Assembly (NCBI GenBank): GCA_041305385.1
Contig: JBFYLO010000043.1
Location: forward strand, 1-13,980
Reading direction: 5' to 3'
Source: JAKAKT01 sp041305385
GTDB taxonomy: Archaea > Micrarchaeota > Micrarchaeia > Burarchaeales > JAKAKT01
DNA length: 13,980 nt
Under the pieces are notes generated by a model, which saw only the letters and a list, made by a program, of their open reading frames with translations, was not told where the DNA came from and ran no database searches. The position numbers and the translations under genes are program-made. This document shows, piece after piece, positions 6,144 through 12,414 of this stretch. The first letter of the stretch is position 1. Every line of letters starts with the position of its first letter.

Positions 6144-7738
6144 CGCCTCTTCCCGCATCCCACGTTGTAGATGTCCCACTTGAAATCCTTGTTCTTCTCG
6201 ATTTCTCCTGCAATCTGCTCAAGGAGCGATTTCTTTATCTTGAAATATCCCTCAGGGGCGATTCGTGCATTCCCTATCGCATGGTTCAGGTTCTTTACAT
6301 TGAAGCAGAACATGCCCTCATGGACGTTCTCGCAGTTGTGGGAGAAATATAGGTCGCCGGAGTTCTCGCAGCTGTCAGCCTCGAAAGACCGGGTCAGGCC
6401 CTGCGAATAATAAGTGTTTATGCAGAAGGCCGAGTTCCAGGTCGCGCATGCCCCGAACATGTTCTCGGAGTGCCTGGGCCAGAAGGAATAGCCGCACTTT
6501 TTTGCGAAAACATAAGCGGTTCCCCTATAGCAGTCCGCGGAGTTGGTTACGACTGCGCACTCTATCATGTTCGCATTGGCCCCAGCTGTTGTTTCGAAAG
6601 CGATGTATGCAATTGGATGAAGCGCCCCTGAGAGCACCTCCGGGTCTGCCGAGAGGCTTCCGGCCAGTTTCAGTTTACTCTCACCGACCTTCCTCACTTC
6701 ATCCTCCCTGACGACCCTTGCTTTTATCTCATGGGCTTTGGCGAATCTAGAGAAATACCCCGCCATCAGGACTCTTTTCCCAGTGAGCGGGGATTTCAAT
6801 GCTATCACCTCAGCATTCCGGGCGTGTTTTTCGAGAAGCTTCGCGTAGTTGTCTATCTCCCCCAGCTCTTTCCCCAGCACAAGCGAGGTCGTCGCCGAAA
6901 AAGCCTTCTCAACTGCTCCCATGTTCCCAACTTTCCCATCAGCACTTGGTTTAAGGCTTATTTCAGGTGAAAAACCGCATGACTTTTCGAGGATATCGTA
7001 GAGCGAGAAAATCCTCTTTTCCTTTTTCAGGATTTCGACTATTTCAGCGAGAATTTTTGACTTAACCTCCCGATATCTCTCCCTTGGCAGCTCGAGATTT
7101 CCAACCATGTGCGTTTTGCTCTGCGCACCGAACGAGAACATCGATTCGCTGCAGTTCTGGAGATTGGCAGAGTAGTAGCAATCGCTGCTCAGGTAGGTGC
7201 AATGGCACTCGAAATTCCTCCTGTTCCTGTACCCCTCTATGCATTTTATTATGTAACCTGACTCCGCATCGCCGTAAACCCCGAACGTGTATTCCTGAAG
7301 CTTGAGCGTGTCAGAGTACGCGGCGTATTTCGAGTCCGAAACTACCACTGAACCGTAAACATAGCTGCTGTCGACAACATTGCTGCTCGCTTCCACGAAT
7401 TTCGAGTTCCCGAGGACAACGCTCCCGGTGTAATAAAACCTCTCCTCCAGCGCCTCGACAATGCTGTCGATGTCCTTTACCTCATTAATGGAAAGCGGCT
7501 CGAACTTCTTCCTCAAGTCGACCTGGTCGAAACTGATGAATTTCGCCCCTCGGGAATATTCCTTTATCCCGAGGTGGACATCGCCTCCATCCAAGGCGGA
7601 GTTTTCGACCCTCGAGGTTTCAGCATACTCGCTGAGCCATTCTTCGTAGTCTTTCAGCTCCCCGAGCTCCCCCCCCAGTATTACCCGGGTTGTGTTCTTC
7701 CAAGCCTTGTTCAATGCAGAATAAACCTCAGAGTCCAT
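6140..7738 (-). CDS. Cysteine-rich protein with two tandem homologous halves
   Basis: This is a 532-aa soluble protein with no signal peptide. Residues about 8-254 and 276-528 are two copies of one unit. Each starts with a helical segment sharing KA...TT..LG.ELGE...Y...L (LNKAWKNTTRVILGGELGEL against VEKAFSATTSLVLGKELGEI) and continues through a Ser/Cys/Tyr-rich stretch. Each ends with MF.F......H..GN......Y...K.....I. Residues 105-140 (V..S..V..S..VYGS) look like short beta-strand repeats, as in a beta-helix. The C copy has eight closely spaced cysteines (394-478), the N copy five (166-196), suggesting metal binding. Cys-rich CPR/DPANN proteins with 'C.GL.N..YCI.N' repeats look similar (from memory). 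The GGAGGT site is adjacent to the ATG with almost no spacing, which is odd. It is divergent from the regulator gene. Confidence 0.8.
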   Translation of the reverse strand: MDSEVYSALNKAWKNTTRVILGGELGELKDYEEWLSEYAETSRVENSALDGGDVHLGIKEYSRGAKFISFDQVDLRKKFEPLSINEVKDIDSIVEALEERFYYTGSVVLGNSKFVEASSNVVDSSYVYGSVVVSDSKYAAYSDTLKLQEYTFGVYGDAESGYIIKCIEGYRNRRNFECHCTYLSSDCYYSANLQNCSESMFSFGAQSKTHMVGNLELPRERYREVKSKILAEIVEILKKEKRIFSLYDILEKSCGFSPEISLKPSADGKVGNMGAVEKAFSATTSLVLGKELGEIDNYAKLLEKHARNAEVIALKSPLTGKRVLMAGYFSRFAKAHEIKARVVREDEVRKVGESKLKLAGSLSADPEVLSGALHPIAYIAFETTAGANANMIECAVVTNSADCYRGTAYVFAKKCGYSFWPRHSENMFGACATWNSAFCINTYYSQGLTRSFEADSCENSGDLYFSHNCENVHEGMFCFNVKNLNHAIGNARIAPEGYFKIKKSLLEQIAGEIEKNKDFKWDIYNVGCGKRR

Positions 7739-7799
7739 ACCTCCTATTAGTGCGTTTTCCCGTTCATCCTCATTCCCTGTCTATCGTCAAAGGAAAAAC

Positions 7800-7815
7800 T
7801 TGGACCATAGTCCAA
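7800..7815. promoter_or_regulatory. Inverted-repeat operator candidate
   Basis: TTGGAC and GTCCAA are perfect reverse complements separated by CATA. The site is 5 nt upstream of the TATA box of the HTH_10 gene, in the 114-nt gap between two divergent genes. A dimeric regulator, possibly the neighbouring HTH_10 protein itself, could bind here. No binding evidence exists beyond symmetry and position. Confidence 0.5.
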
Positions 7816-7820
7816 TGTTA

Positions 7821-7830
7821 AGCTTATATG
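7821..7830 (+). promoter_or_regulatory. TATA box for the HTH_10 gene
   Basis: AGCTTATATG is centred about 27 nt before the ATG at 7853, and no GGTG-type ribosome binding site precedes the ATG at useful spacing, so the mRNA is probably leaderless. Confidence 0.6.
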
Positions 7831-7852
7831 GGGCCGGCGGAGCAATAGACTT

Positions 7853-8542
7853 ATGGGGAAATACCTCAAGCACATCAAGGTTTCCGTCTACCACCAGGAC
7901 TGCCCGACCTGCATTGCTTCCGAGAAATTCCCGGAGATTAAGCTCGAGCAGGCGAGCGAGCCGTCGATTCTCCATGGGAAGGGCAAGCAGAAGAACTACC
8001 AGCTCCTATTCAACGCAGTCGCGCCTGACAGGAAATCGCTCCAGGACTATCTTAATTCAGTTAAGCACTCGAAGAGGGTGAGGGGCCTTGACGTTTTGAG
8101 GAGAACTGACACCGAAGCGCTCTTCCTCATCAAGGTGAACGCGACCTCAAGCTACGATACTGTCCTGAAGAGCAACGTCATCTGCACGAGCCCCGTGATG
8201 ACGGAGGCAGGATATGAAAATTACGAAGCCCTCCTTACGGACCCAAATGCGATGAAAAAACTGCTCCATGAGCTCTCGGACATCGGGCAGATGAAAATAC
8301 GGCGGATAGGGGACTACGAGCAATCTTCAGGCGCCCCGGTGAAATTGACTGCAAAGCAGCAGGAGGCACTGAGCCTCGCCCTCGCGCAGGGGTATTACAA
8401 ATGGCCAAAGAAAGTCGGGCTCGACGACCTCGCAGCGATGCAGAACATCTCGAGGCGGTCGTTCCAGGAACGGCTCAGGAGAGCAGAAGCCAACGTATTC
8501 CCCTACTTCCTAGAAAAATACCTGGGCATGAAGAAAAACTAG
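7853..8542 (+). CDS. HTH_10 (Bat-like) transcriptional regulator
   Basis: The 229-aa product ends in a clear HTH_10 domain (about residues 170-225): LTAKQQEALSLALAQGYY, then WPKKVGLDDLAAMQNISRR and FQERLRRAEANVFPYFLEKY. This is the signature of the bacterio-opsin-activator-like family, archaeal DNA-binding regulators. The N-terminal 160 residues form a sensor-like region that starts with a short beta segment and a DCPTC motif near residues 16-20, which could bind metal or respond to redox state. The ligand is not recognisable. The ATG at 7853 fits a leaderless start. An inverted repeat lies just upstream of the TATA box, suggesting autoregulation and possibly control of the divergent cysteine-rich gene. 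It ends in TAG, overlapping the HAD gene's stop by 4 nt. Confidence 0.88.
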   Translation: MGKYLKHIKVSVYHQDCPTCIASEKFPEIKLEQASEPSILHGKGKQKNYQLLFNAVAPDRKSLQDYLNSVKHSKRVRGLDVLRRTDTEALFLIKVNATSSYDTVLKSNVICTSPVMTEAGYENYEALLTDPNAMKKLLHELSDIGQMKIRRIGDYEQSSGAPVKLTAKQQEALSLALAQGYYKWPKKVGLDDLAAMQNISRRSFQERLRRAEANVFPYFLEKYLGMKKN

Positions 8543-9144
8543 CCCTTTATTAGCTCGAAGAGTTCCTTTCGGAAGAAATTTTTGTCCTCGTGCAAATTAT
8601 CCCGGACAACGGTCCTGACCCCCGCGGCCTCGCCGGCAAGCCTGTCCACATCATTATCTCCGATGTAAATTGCTTCCTCCTTTTTCGCCCCGAGCCTTTC
8701 GAGCGCCTTGATTATCGGTTCTGCTTCGGGTTTCGCCTTCATCCCGTCATCCGCAGTTATTATTGCCTGGAAATATCCGAACAAATCGAACTTCCTCAAC
8801 TTTCTCTCCACATTCAGCCTGTTGTCATTGGAGACAATCGCGAGCTTGTGGGTCTTCGAGAGCTTTGCGAGGGCTTCCTTTACCCCGGGGTTAATCTTCA
8901 GGTGTTTCAGGGGCGAGGTGAGCTCGGCGGCGCGCTTCGCCATGCCGAGGACCGTGGCTTCATCCAAATCCGGAATCAGCCCGTTTATTATCTGTGGGTC
9001 AGTCCCTCCCCGATGCACCACTCCTTCCCGCTCTTCCGGGAACTCAAACCCGAATTCATCAAGAACCTCCCTGAAGCGGGCGCTGGCCGCTCCTCTCGAG
9101 TCGAACAGCACCCCGTCCATATCGAAAAGAATTGCCCTTAGCAT
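8539..9144 (-). CDS. HAD-superfamily hydrolase, phosphoglycolate phosphatase-like
   Basis: Haloacid-dehalogenase-type phosphatases hydrolyse phosphate esters through an aspartyl-phosphate intermediate. The 201-aa product has all four motifs. Motif I is LFDMDGVLFDS (nucleophile Asp8, acid Asp10), motif II is VSND (Ser105), motif III is the Lys in MKAKPEAEPI (Lys138), and motif IV is IGDNDVD (Asp163 with the following acids). A four-helix-like cap (about residues 15-80) places it in the beta-PGM/Gph/YjjG subgroup. The substrate is not predictable; phosphoglycolate or a sugar phosphate are the usual ones. The ATG at 9144 lies about 24 nt downstream of a minus-strand AT box (GATAAATG, about 9165-9172) and has no strong ribosome binding site, so it may be leaderless. 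It ends in TAG, overlapping the regulator gene tail to tail. Confidence 0.9.
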   Translation of the reverse strand: MLRAILFDMDGVLFDSRGAASARFREVLDEFGFEFPEEREGVVHRGGTDPQIINGLIPDLDEATVLGMAKRAAELTSPLKHLKINPGVKEALAKLSKTHKLAIVSNDNRLNVERKLRKFDLFGYFQAIITADDGMKAKPEAEPIIKALERLGAKKEEAIYIGDNDVDRLAGEAAGVRTVVRDNLHEDKNFFRKELFELIKG

Positions 9145-9164
9145 GTGCTCATCTTTAAAGAAAA

Positions 9165-9172
9165 CATTTATC
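9165..9172 (-). promoter_or_regulatory. TATA-like box for the HAD gene
   Basis: On the minus strand GATAAATG is centred about 24 nt before the ATG at 9144. It suggests the phosphatase is transcribed on its own as well as possibly from the upstream unknown operon. Confidence 0.4.
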
Positions 9173-9189
9173 TTGCTATCCTCTTAGCC

Positions 9190-9267
9190 CTAAGCAGTTG
9201 CCTTCCTTCTATCTTTTTTAACCCCCATCGTGTTCCGGTGACTGCGCCCAGTTTTTTTGGGTCGCAT
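9190..9267 (-). CDS. Possible 25-aa basic microprotein
   Basis: An ATG at 9267 opens a 25-codon frame ending in TAG, rich in Lys and Arg (begins MRPKKTGRSH). It follows the 150-aa gene by 20 nt on the same strand. A GGTGA stands 14 nt upstream and GAGGAG touches the ATG, so the initiation context is mixed. It could be a tiny nucleic-acid-binding protein, or chance in a 143-nt gap. No family recognised. Confidence 0.25.
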   Translation of the reverse strand: MRPKKTGRSHRNTMGVKKDRRKATA

Positions 9268-9287
9268 CTCCTCAATGGGGCCTCACC

Positions 9288-9740
9288 TCATTTTTTCTCT
9301 TTGGTTCGGGTCGCGATTCCCACCCCCCTCCCAGTCGTCTTGATTTTCCAAGTTTCCTCCGTGCCAGACTTTTTTACCGGCCTGAACGCGTTCCCCTCTA
9401 GGGCATACTCGACCCGCCCCTCCCCGATGACCGGCTTAATCAAGCCTTCCGGACTTATTGTCAAGCGGCATGCAGGAATAACCTCGGCGTTGCGGGTTAA
9501 CCAGAAACTGGGCGTCTGCAATGCTTGTTCAAGTGTTAGCTCCCTGACGACCCCCTTTACACGTACTGCCCCAGCATCGGGTTCATGTCTCCCACATTTT
9601 TCCCTGTGCCTCAAGTCTTGGTTCGGGGCATCGTGAAGCGGGCCAATTACCTCAAAGCAGTTCGCATACGGCTTCATTCCACTTGAGGCGAACTGTTTTA
9701 AGGCTTCCATTGCCCTGGTTTTCATCCCTTTAGAGTTCAA
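9288..9740 (-). CDS. Hypothetical protein (150 aa), third gene of an unknown operon
   Basis: No family recognised. The product has an N-terminal amphipathic helix (KGMKTRAMEALKQFASSG), then a His/Cys/Asp-rich patch (LRHREKCGRHEPDAG, about residues 43-57). A beta-rich C-terminal half follows, with the segment VEYALEGNAFRPVKKSGTEE and a basic tail. No membrane segment or signal peptide. TTG at 9740 is chosen because GATGAT stands three bases upstream, the same spacing as the GGTGAT before the KH gene; ATGs at 9725 and 9710 are alternatives. The frame is open upstream to the TAG of the 212-aa gene, with that stop in phase, so a readthrough or a split gene cannot be excluded. It ends in TGA. Confidence 0.6.
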   Translation of the reverse strand: MNSKGMKTRAMEALKQFASSGMKPYANCFEVIGPLHDAPNQDLRHREKCGRHEPDAGAVRVKGVVRELTLEQALQTPSFWLTRNAEVIPACRLTISPEGLIKPVIGEGRVEYALEGNAFRPVKKSGTEETWKIKTTGRGVGIATRTKEKK

Positions 9741-9764
9741 AACATCATCCCAAACCGATTTTTG

Positions 9765-10403
9765 CTAGATGCACGGCATATCCTCCCCGGGGTGCTCCCT
9801 GTCATACCTCTCAACCATCGCCCTCCATTTCTTTTCACTTTCCAACTCAGCCGCGAACTCACTGCCCACTTTGTCCATGACCTCCTTTAGGTCATACCTA
9901 CGTTTCCGAGGTTCTCTCTTGGCCGGAGCATCCGAGACCTTCTTGGGCTGTCCATATTTATCAATGGAGTAGGTTACAGCCTCAACTCTACCCAGAGCCT
10001 CAGCGAAATAAATCCCCTTCTCATCCTCCTTCATCACCAAAGGCAAAGTGCCCCCAGTCCCGCCATAACTCATGAAGATCAGGTTCCCATTTTCGTCCCT
10101 CGCAAGCATCTTCTGGACTTCCGGCCTTCTATCCTGCCCATATCCAATTAATGCCCAGCCTTTCTCGCCCCTAACATAAATTCTTGGGGCAATTAGGGCA
10201 TCGATTGGACCGGCTTGTTCCAGGCTTCTCTTGGCCCCTCCAGTGCCATCCCGCTTGAGCCTGAACCTGAGAATTCTCAAGCTCCCAATATCATCTTTGA
10301 TTGGCGGAGTCTTTTGCATCGCCTTGAGAACTTTCCTCCGCGCAGTCCTTGCGCTAGCCACATCCCGGCCCTTCTCGATTGTTCCAATCAACCTGTCATT
10401 CAT
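9765..10403 (-). CDS. Hypothetical protein (212 aa), second gene of an unknown operon
   Basis: No family recognised. The N-terminal third is helical and basic. The centre is beta-rich with glycine turns (DGTGGAKR, IYVRGEKGWALIGYG, SYGGTGGTLPLV), followed by a hairpin-like AVTYSIDKYGQPKKV. The C-terminal 50 residues are strongly charged and helical, ending HPGEDMPCI. The layout of a beta-rich core with a Y-x-hydrophobic-x-x-x-G strand-turn resembles its neighbours in this operon, suggesting distant paralogy, but only by eye. The frame could begin at ATG 10430, overlapping the upstream gene by 14 nt. ATG 10403 is preferred because it falls after that gene's stop and follows a GAGGCGA stretch. 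It ends in TAG. Confidence 0.62.
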   Translation of the reverse strand: MNDRLIGTIEKGRDVASARTARRKVLKAMQKTPPIKDDIGSLRILRFRLKRDGTGGAKRSLEQAGPIDALIAPRIYVRGEKGWALIGYGQDRRPEVQKMLARDENGNLIFMSYGGTGGTLPLVMKEDEKGIYFAEALGRVEAVTYSIDKYGQPKKVSDAPAKREPRKRRYDLKEVMDKVGSEFAAELESEKKWRAMVERYDREHPGEDMPCI

Positions 10404-10416
10404 TCGGTCGCCTCGC

Positions 10417-11085
10417 CTACACGCATGCATCAGTTTCGATTTTCCTATTTACTGTGTTTGGGTCAGGATACACGCTCCGGCCAGGTTTGACCTTAGGTTT
10501 ACCAATCCGATTCTGGTCCTCCTGGGTTGGTAACCTAAGATAGTAGCCAGCAACGCCGTTCCCATTGATTACATCGCTTCTTTCCAGGACCCGCAGCATC
10601 TGTTCCTCGCCCTGCTGTCTGGCAATTACATCCATGGTTTTCACATACGCTTGTTCCACTGTCTTCGGAGAAACCGGAACCATCCGTATCGCCCCGTCCG
10701 TGTCCTCAGGTGTGACCCTGCCATACCAATTAGTCGGTCTCGCTTGGCTATAGACTCCCGCATCAGTCTCCCTGTAATGGACGGGCAGTTCGTTTTTCTT
10801 GGTCACCTTTTCGAGGTCCCCATCAGGTCCGACCCTGTATCTCGTTGTGGTCCTCTTCCCATTGATTCCCGAGACCTTGATAACCTCGTCGTAGGGCCTC
10901 AGATTTGCTGGGTCAACCGCCTCAACTTTCCCCTTCATTCCGCTTCCGTTCTGCGTCCAAAGTACTCTCAGGAGCTTTCCGTCCATAATTTCAGGAATTA
11001 CCGGCATCGGGGTCCTCCCTTTAGAGGCACCCAAAACCCCCCCGTTGTTCTTTCCAACATTTTCAACCACACCATTCACAGCCAT
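10417..11085 (-). CDS. Hypothetical protein (222 aa), first gene of an unknown operon
   Basis: No family recognised. The soluble product has a Gly/Asn-rich start, then beta-rich segments with DG and NG turns (IMDGKLLRVLWTQNGSG, VIKVSGINGKRTTTRYRVGPDGDLEKV). A Tyr/Trp/Pro-containing stretch follows, then an amphipathic helix (about residues 140-165) and a Pro/Lys-rich end. Its TRYRVGPDGD strand-turn recalls similar strand-turns in the next two proteins. ATG 11085 has an AGGTGG site with 5-nt spacing, a convincing start. An imperfect 16-nt palindrome (11101-11116) overlaps the expected promoter region. It ends in TAG 13 nt before the 212-aa gene, and together with the 150-aa gene it forms a co-directional set. 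Confidence 0.68.
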   Translation of the reverse strand: MAVNGVVENVGKNNGGVLGASKGRTPMPVIPEIMDGKLLRVLWTQNGSGMKGKVEAVDPANLRPYDEVIKVSGINGKRTTTRYRVGPDGDLEKVTKKNELPVHYRETDAGVYSQARPTNWYGRVTPEDTDGAIRMVPVSPKTVEQAYVKTMDVIARQQGEEQMLRVLERSDVINGNGVAGYYLRLPTQEDQNRIGKPKVKPGRSVYPDPNTVNRKIETDACV

Positions 11086-11100
11086 TCAAACCACCTTTTT

Positions 11101-11116
11101 TTAGTGTTAATACTAA
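11101..11116. promoter_or_regulatory. Imperfect palindrome upstream of the unknown operon
   Basis: TTAGTGTT and AATACTAA are reverse complements with one mismatch and no spacer. The site lies 16-31 nt before the ATG at 11085 and overlaps the only AT-rich promoter-like sequence there. It could be an operator, or merely the promoter element itself. Confidence 0.35.
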
Positions 11117-11159
11117 CCATTCAAGACCGCAAGCGCGCAACCGTAAAAAAAGAACCCGG

Positions 11160-11264
11160 TCACGCGCCGCTAAAGAGGAAGATAAACGCAAGAAGCAGAA
11201 ACTTAAGCAAGGCTAGGGAAGACCGCGCGATTTGCGCTCGGTTCTCATTCGCCTCGTTTTTCAT
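11160..11264 (-). CDS. Possible 34-aa single-span membrane microprotein
   Basis: ATG 11264 opens a 34-codon frame ending in TGA. The N-terminal 15 residues are polar (Asn/Glu/Arg), and the C-terminal part LLKFLLLAFIFLFSGA forms one convincing membrane segment. GAGTGA stands six bases upstream, a fair ribosome binding site. It points the same way as the three-gene operon and lies 74 nt upstream of its first gene. The polar-then-hydrophobic order looks protein-like, but length alone cannot exclude chance. No family recognised. Confidence 0.35.
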   Translation of the reverse strand: MKNEANENRAQIARSSLALLKFLLLAFIFLFSGA

Positions 11265-11426
11265 TTTTTTCACTCTAGGGTTTTAACACACGGAACGCCC
11301 CCAGACTTTTGTTTGTCTAAGTGCGTCTATCCAAGAAGAAAGAGGAAACTAAACTTTAGGGAATCCGAACCAGAAACAATGCTACTTTCTTCCCTAGTCA
11401 TTGGGCGATATTAGGAACCTAACTCA

Positions 11427-11434
11427 TATTTAAA
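11427..11434 (-). promoter_or_regulatory. Orphan TATA box facing the unknown operon
   Basis: On the minus strand it reads GG-TTTAAATA-TG, as good as the aspS and glycosyltransferase boxes in this window. No start codon of a larger gene lies at the expected 20-30 nt downstream, so it would drive a long leader or a non-coding transcript. Confidence 0.45.
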
Positions 11435-11659
11435 CCTTTCTGACTTGGGAATTTCTCGTCGTTCCTCTTTCCCCGGACCGAACCAAGCGCCTTTTCTTCT
11501 TTGACAACAACGCCTCTTTGCCAGCCAGGATGACGCTCGGTTCTAGGGATTTGGTCGCTCGCGGAACCCTGATTCAAGAGAAATGTCGGAGTGTGTTTTT
11601 CACGAGCAAGACGAGATCTCCATCTAGGGAAGGGCCCCGTCGCCCGGGACAAGTGAAAC

Positions 11660-11669
11660 TTTTTAAAGC
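11660..11669 (+). promoter_or_regulatory. TATA box for the 11698 membrane-protein gene
   Basis: TTTTTAAAG is centred about 33 nt before the ATG, predicting transcription starting about at the GGCGGTGA ribosome binding site (11686-11693) and a leader of under 15 nt. Confidence 0.5.
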
Positions 11670-11697
11670 GGGAAACCAATATCCTGGCGGTGACCAG

Positions 11698-12414
11698 ATG
11701 GAAATCGCAAGGCCCAAAATGGATTATGTTAGGTTTCATGCAATAATCTGCATGGTGTTTCTCCTTCTCGGGCTATCCCCGATCTCCCGCATGTTCTCCA
11801 TCTTCAGCTTCTTCGAGCCTGAACTCATATTCATCCCCCAATACATCCCATACGCCCTGTCGCTCGTTGCTGGAATCGGGGGGCTGTTCTCCCTCAGGGG
11901 AAACAAGTCCAAGATATTCGTGGCGGCAATGGGCAACATTTTCAAGGCGTGCATCATCATCGATCTCTTCATGATGGGTTATTTCTTTTTCAACTATCTC
12001 CTGGTGGTCGCCGGTGCCGCTGCACTTCCGGAATACTGTGTCTTCCCCGGAACCATGGAGTGCCAGAGCGCCTGGCTCTCGTCTGACAACCAAAAACTCC
12101 ATCTTTCCATCGTCAGCGGTATGGGCAGATCCATCATTGTAACTCACATTAGCTGCACAATGAACCGGGACCAGCTCGAGCAGTGCGGCCCAGGCAGATG
12201 CAGAGGATTTGATTCCTCAAAGGGAGGGATTCCAGTCAAGCCTGGCGAGACGATGGGGACCGTGGTCACTTGCAATGACGACGCAGGAAAGCCCATCTCA
12301 TTTTCCATGGGCGACCACTACACTGGCAAAGTGATAATCGGCTACCACTACACGGACGAGCCGCGGGAATTTGTGAGAAAAATAACCGGGAGCATCGGGA
12401 TAAAAGGAGCTTAA
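11698..12414 (+). CDS. Membrane-anchored protein with cysteine-bearing exterior domain
   Basis: The 238-aa product has three to four hydrophobic segments in residues 10-115 (MVFLLLGLSPISRMFSIF; YIPYALSLVAGIGGLFSL; then FMMGYFFFNYLLVVAGAA). A polar, beta-rich domain of about 120 residues follows, with paired-looking cysteines (PEYC and MEC; ISCT and EQCGPGRC; VVTC). LHLSIVSGMGRSIIVTHISC and PVKPGETMGTVVTC resemble a surface-domain type common in uncultivated archaea (from memory, no name assigned). The C-terminal domain is therefore probably outside the membrane with disulfides. ATG 11698 is chosen over upstream in-frame starts because GGTGACCAG directly precedes it and the TATA box lies between. 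It ends in TAA, overlapping the convergent glycosyltransferase gene by 4 nt. Confidence 0.75.
   Translation: MEIARPKMDYVRFHAIICMVFLLLGLSPISRMFSIFSFFEPELIFIPQYIPYALSLVAGIGGLFSLRGNKSKIFVAAMGNIFKACIIIDLFMMGYFFFNYLLVVAGAAALPEYCVFPGTMECQSAWLSSDNQKLHLSIVSGMGRSIIVTHISCTMNRDQLEQCGPGRCRGFDSSKGGIPVKPGETMGTVVTCNDDAGKPISFSMGDHYTGKVIIGYHYTDEPREFVRKITGSIGIKGA

Larger units (their letters stand above)
11265..11697. other. Long gap without a convincing gene; orphan promoter and hairpin
   Basis: No frame here looks like a real protein gene. Two items stand out. A minus-strand box TTTAAATA (11427-11434) predicts transcription from about 11405. Downstream of it are 7-bp arms TAGGGAA (11357-11363) and TTCCCTA (11390-11396). 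This could be a small RNA or a long leader for the minus-strand genes. The right end holds the promoter of the 11698 gene. Confidence 0.4.

Noticed and set aside
8590..9187. Two plus-strand frames (183 and 159 aa) opposite the HAD gene
   Set aside because: The minus-strand frame has all four HAD motifs, so these are shadows.
9765..9767. Pyrrolysine-type readthrough of TAG
   Set aside because: TAG is the commonest stop here and no PYLIS or pyl gene is visible; a TTG start with a GATGAT site explains the downstream gene more simply.
10651..11286. 211-aa plus-strand frame across the 222-aa gene and the gap
   Set aside because: It starts inside and antisense to a better-supported gene and lacks a start signal; its basic end overlaps the micro-ORF on the other strand.
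11527..11575. C/D box sRNA candidate (AGGATGA followed by CTGA)
   Set aside because: The C box has a mismatch, no C'/D' boxes or terminal stem are visible, and no guide could be assigned.
11419..11739. 106-aa minus-strand frame
   Set aside because: Its end contains a strong TATA box, it overlaps the start of the 11698 gene antisense, and its composition is not protein-like.
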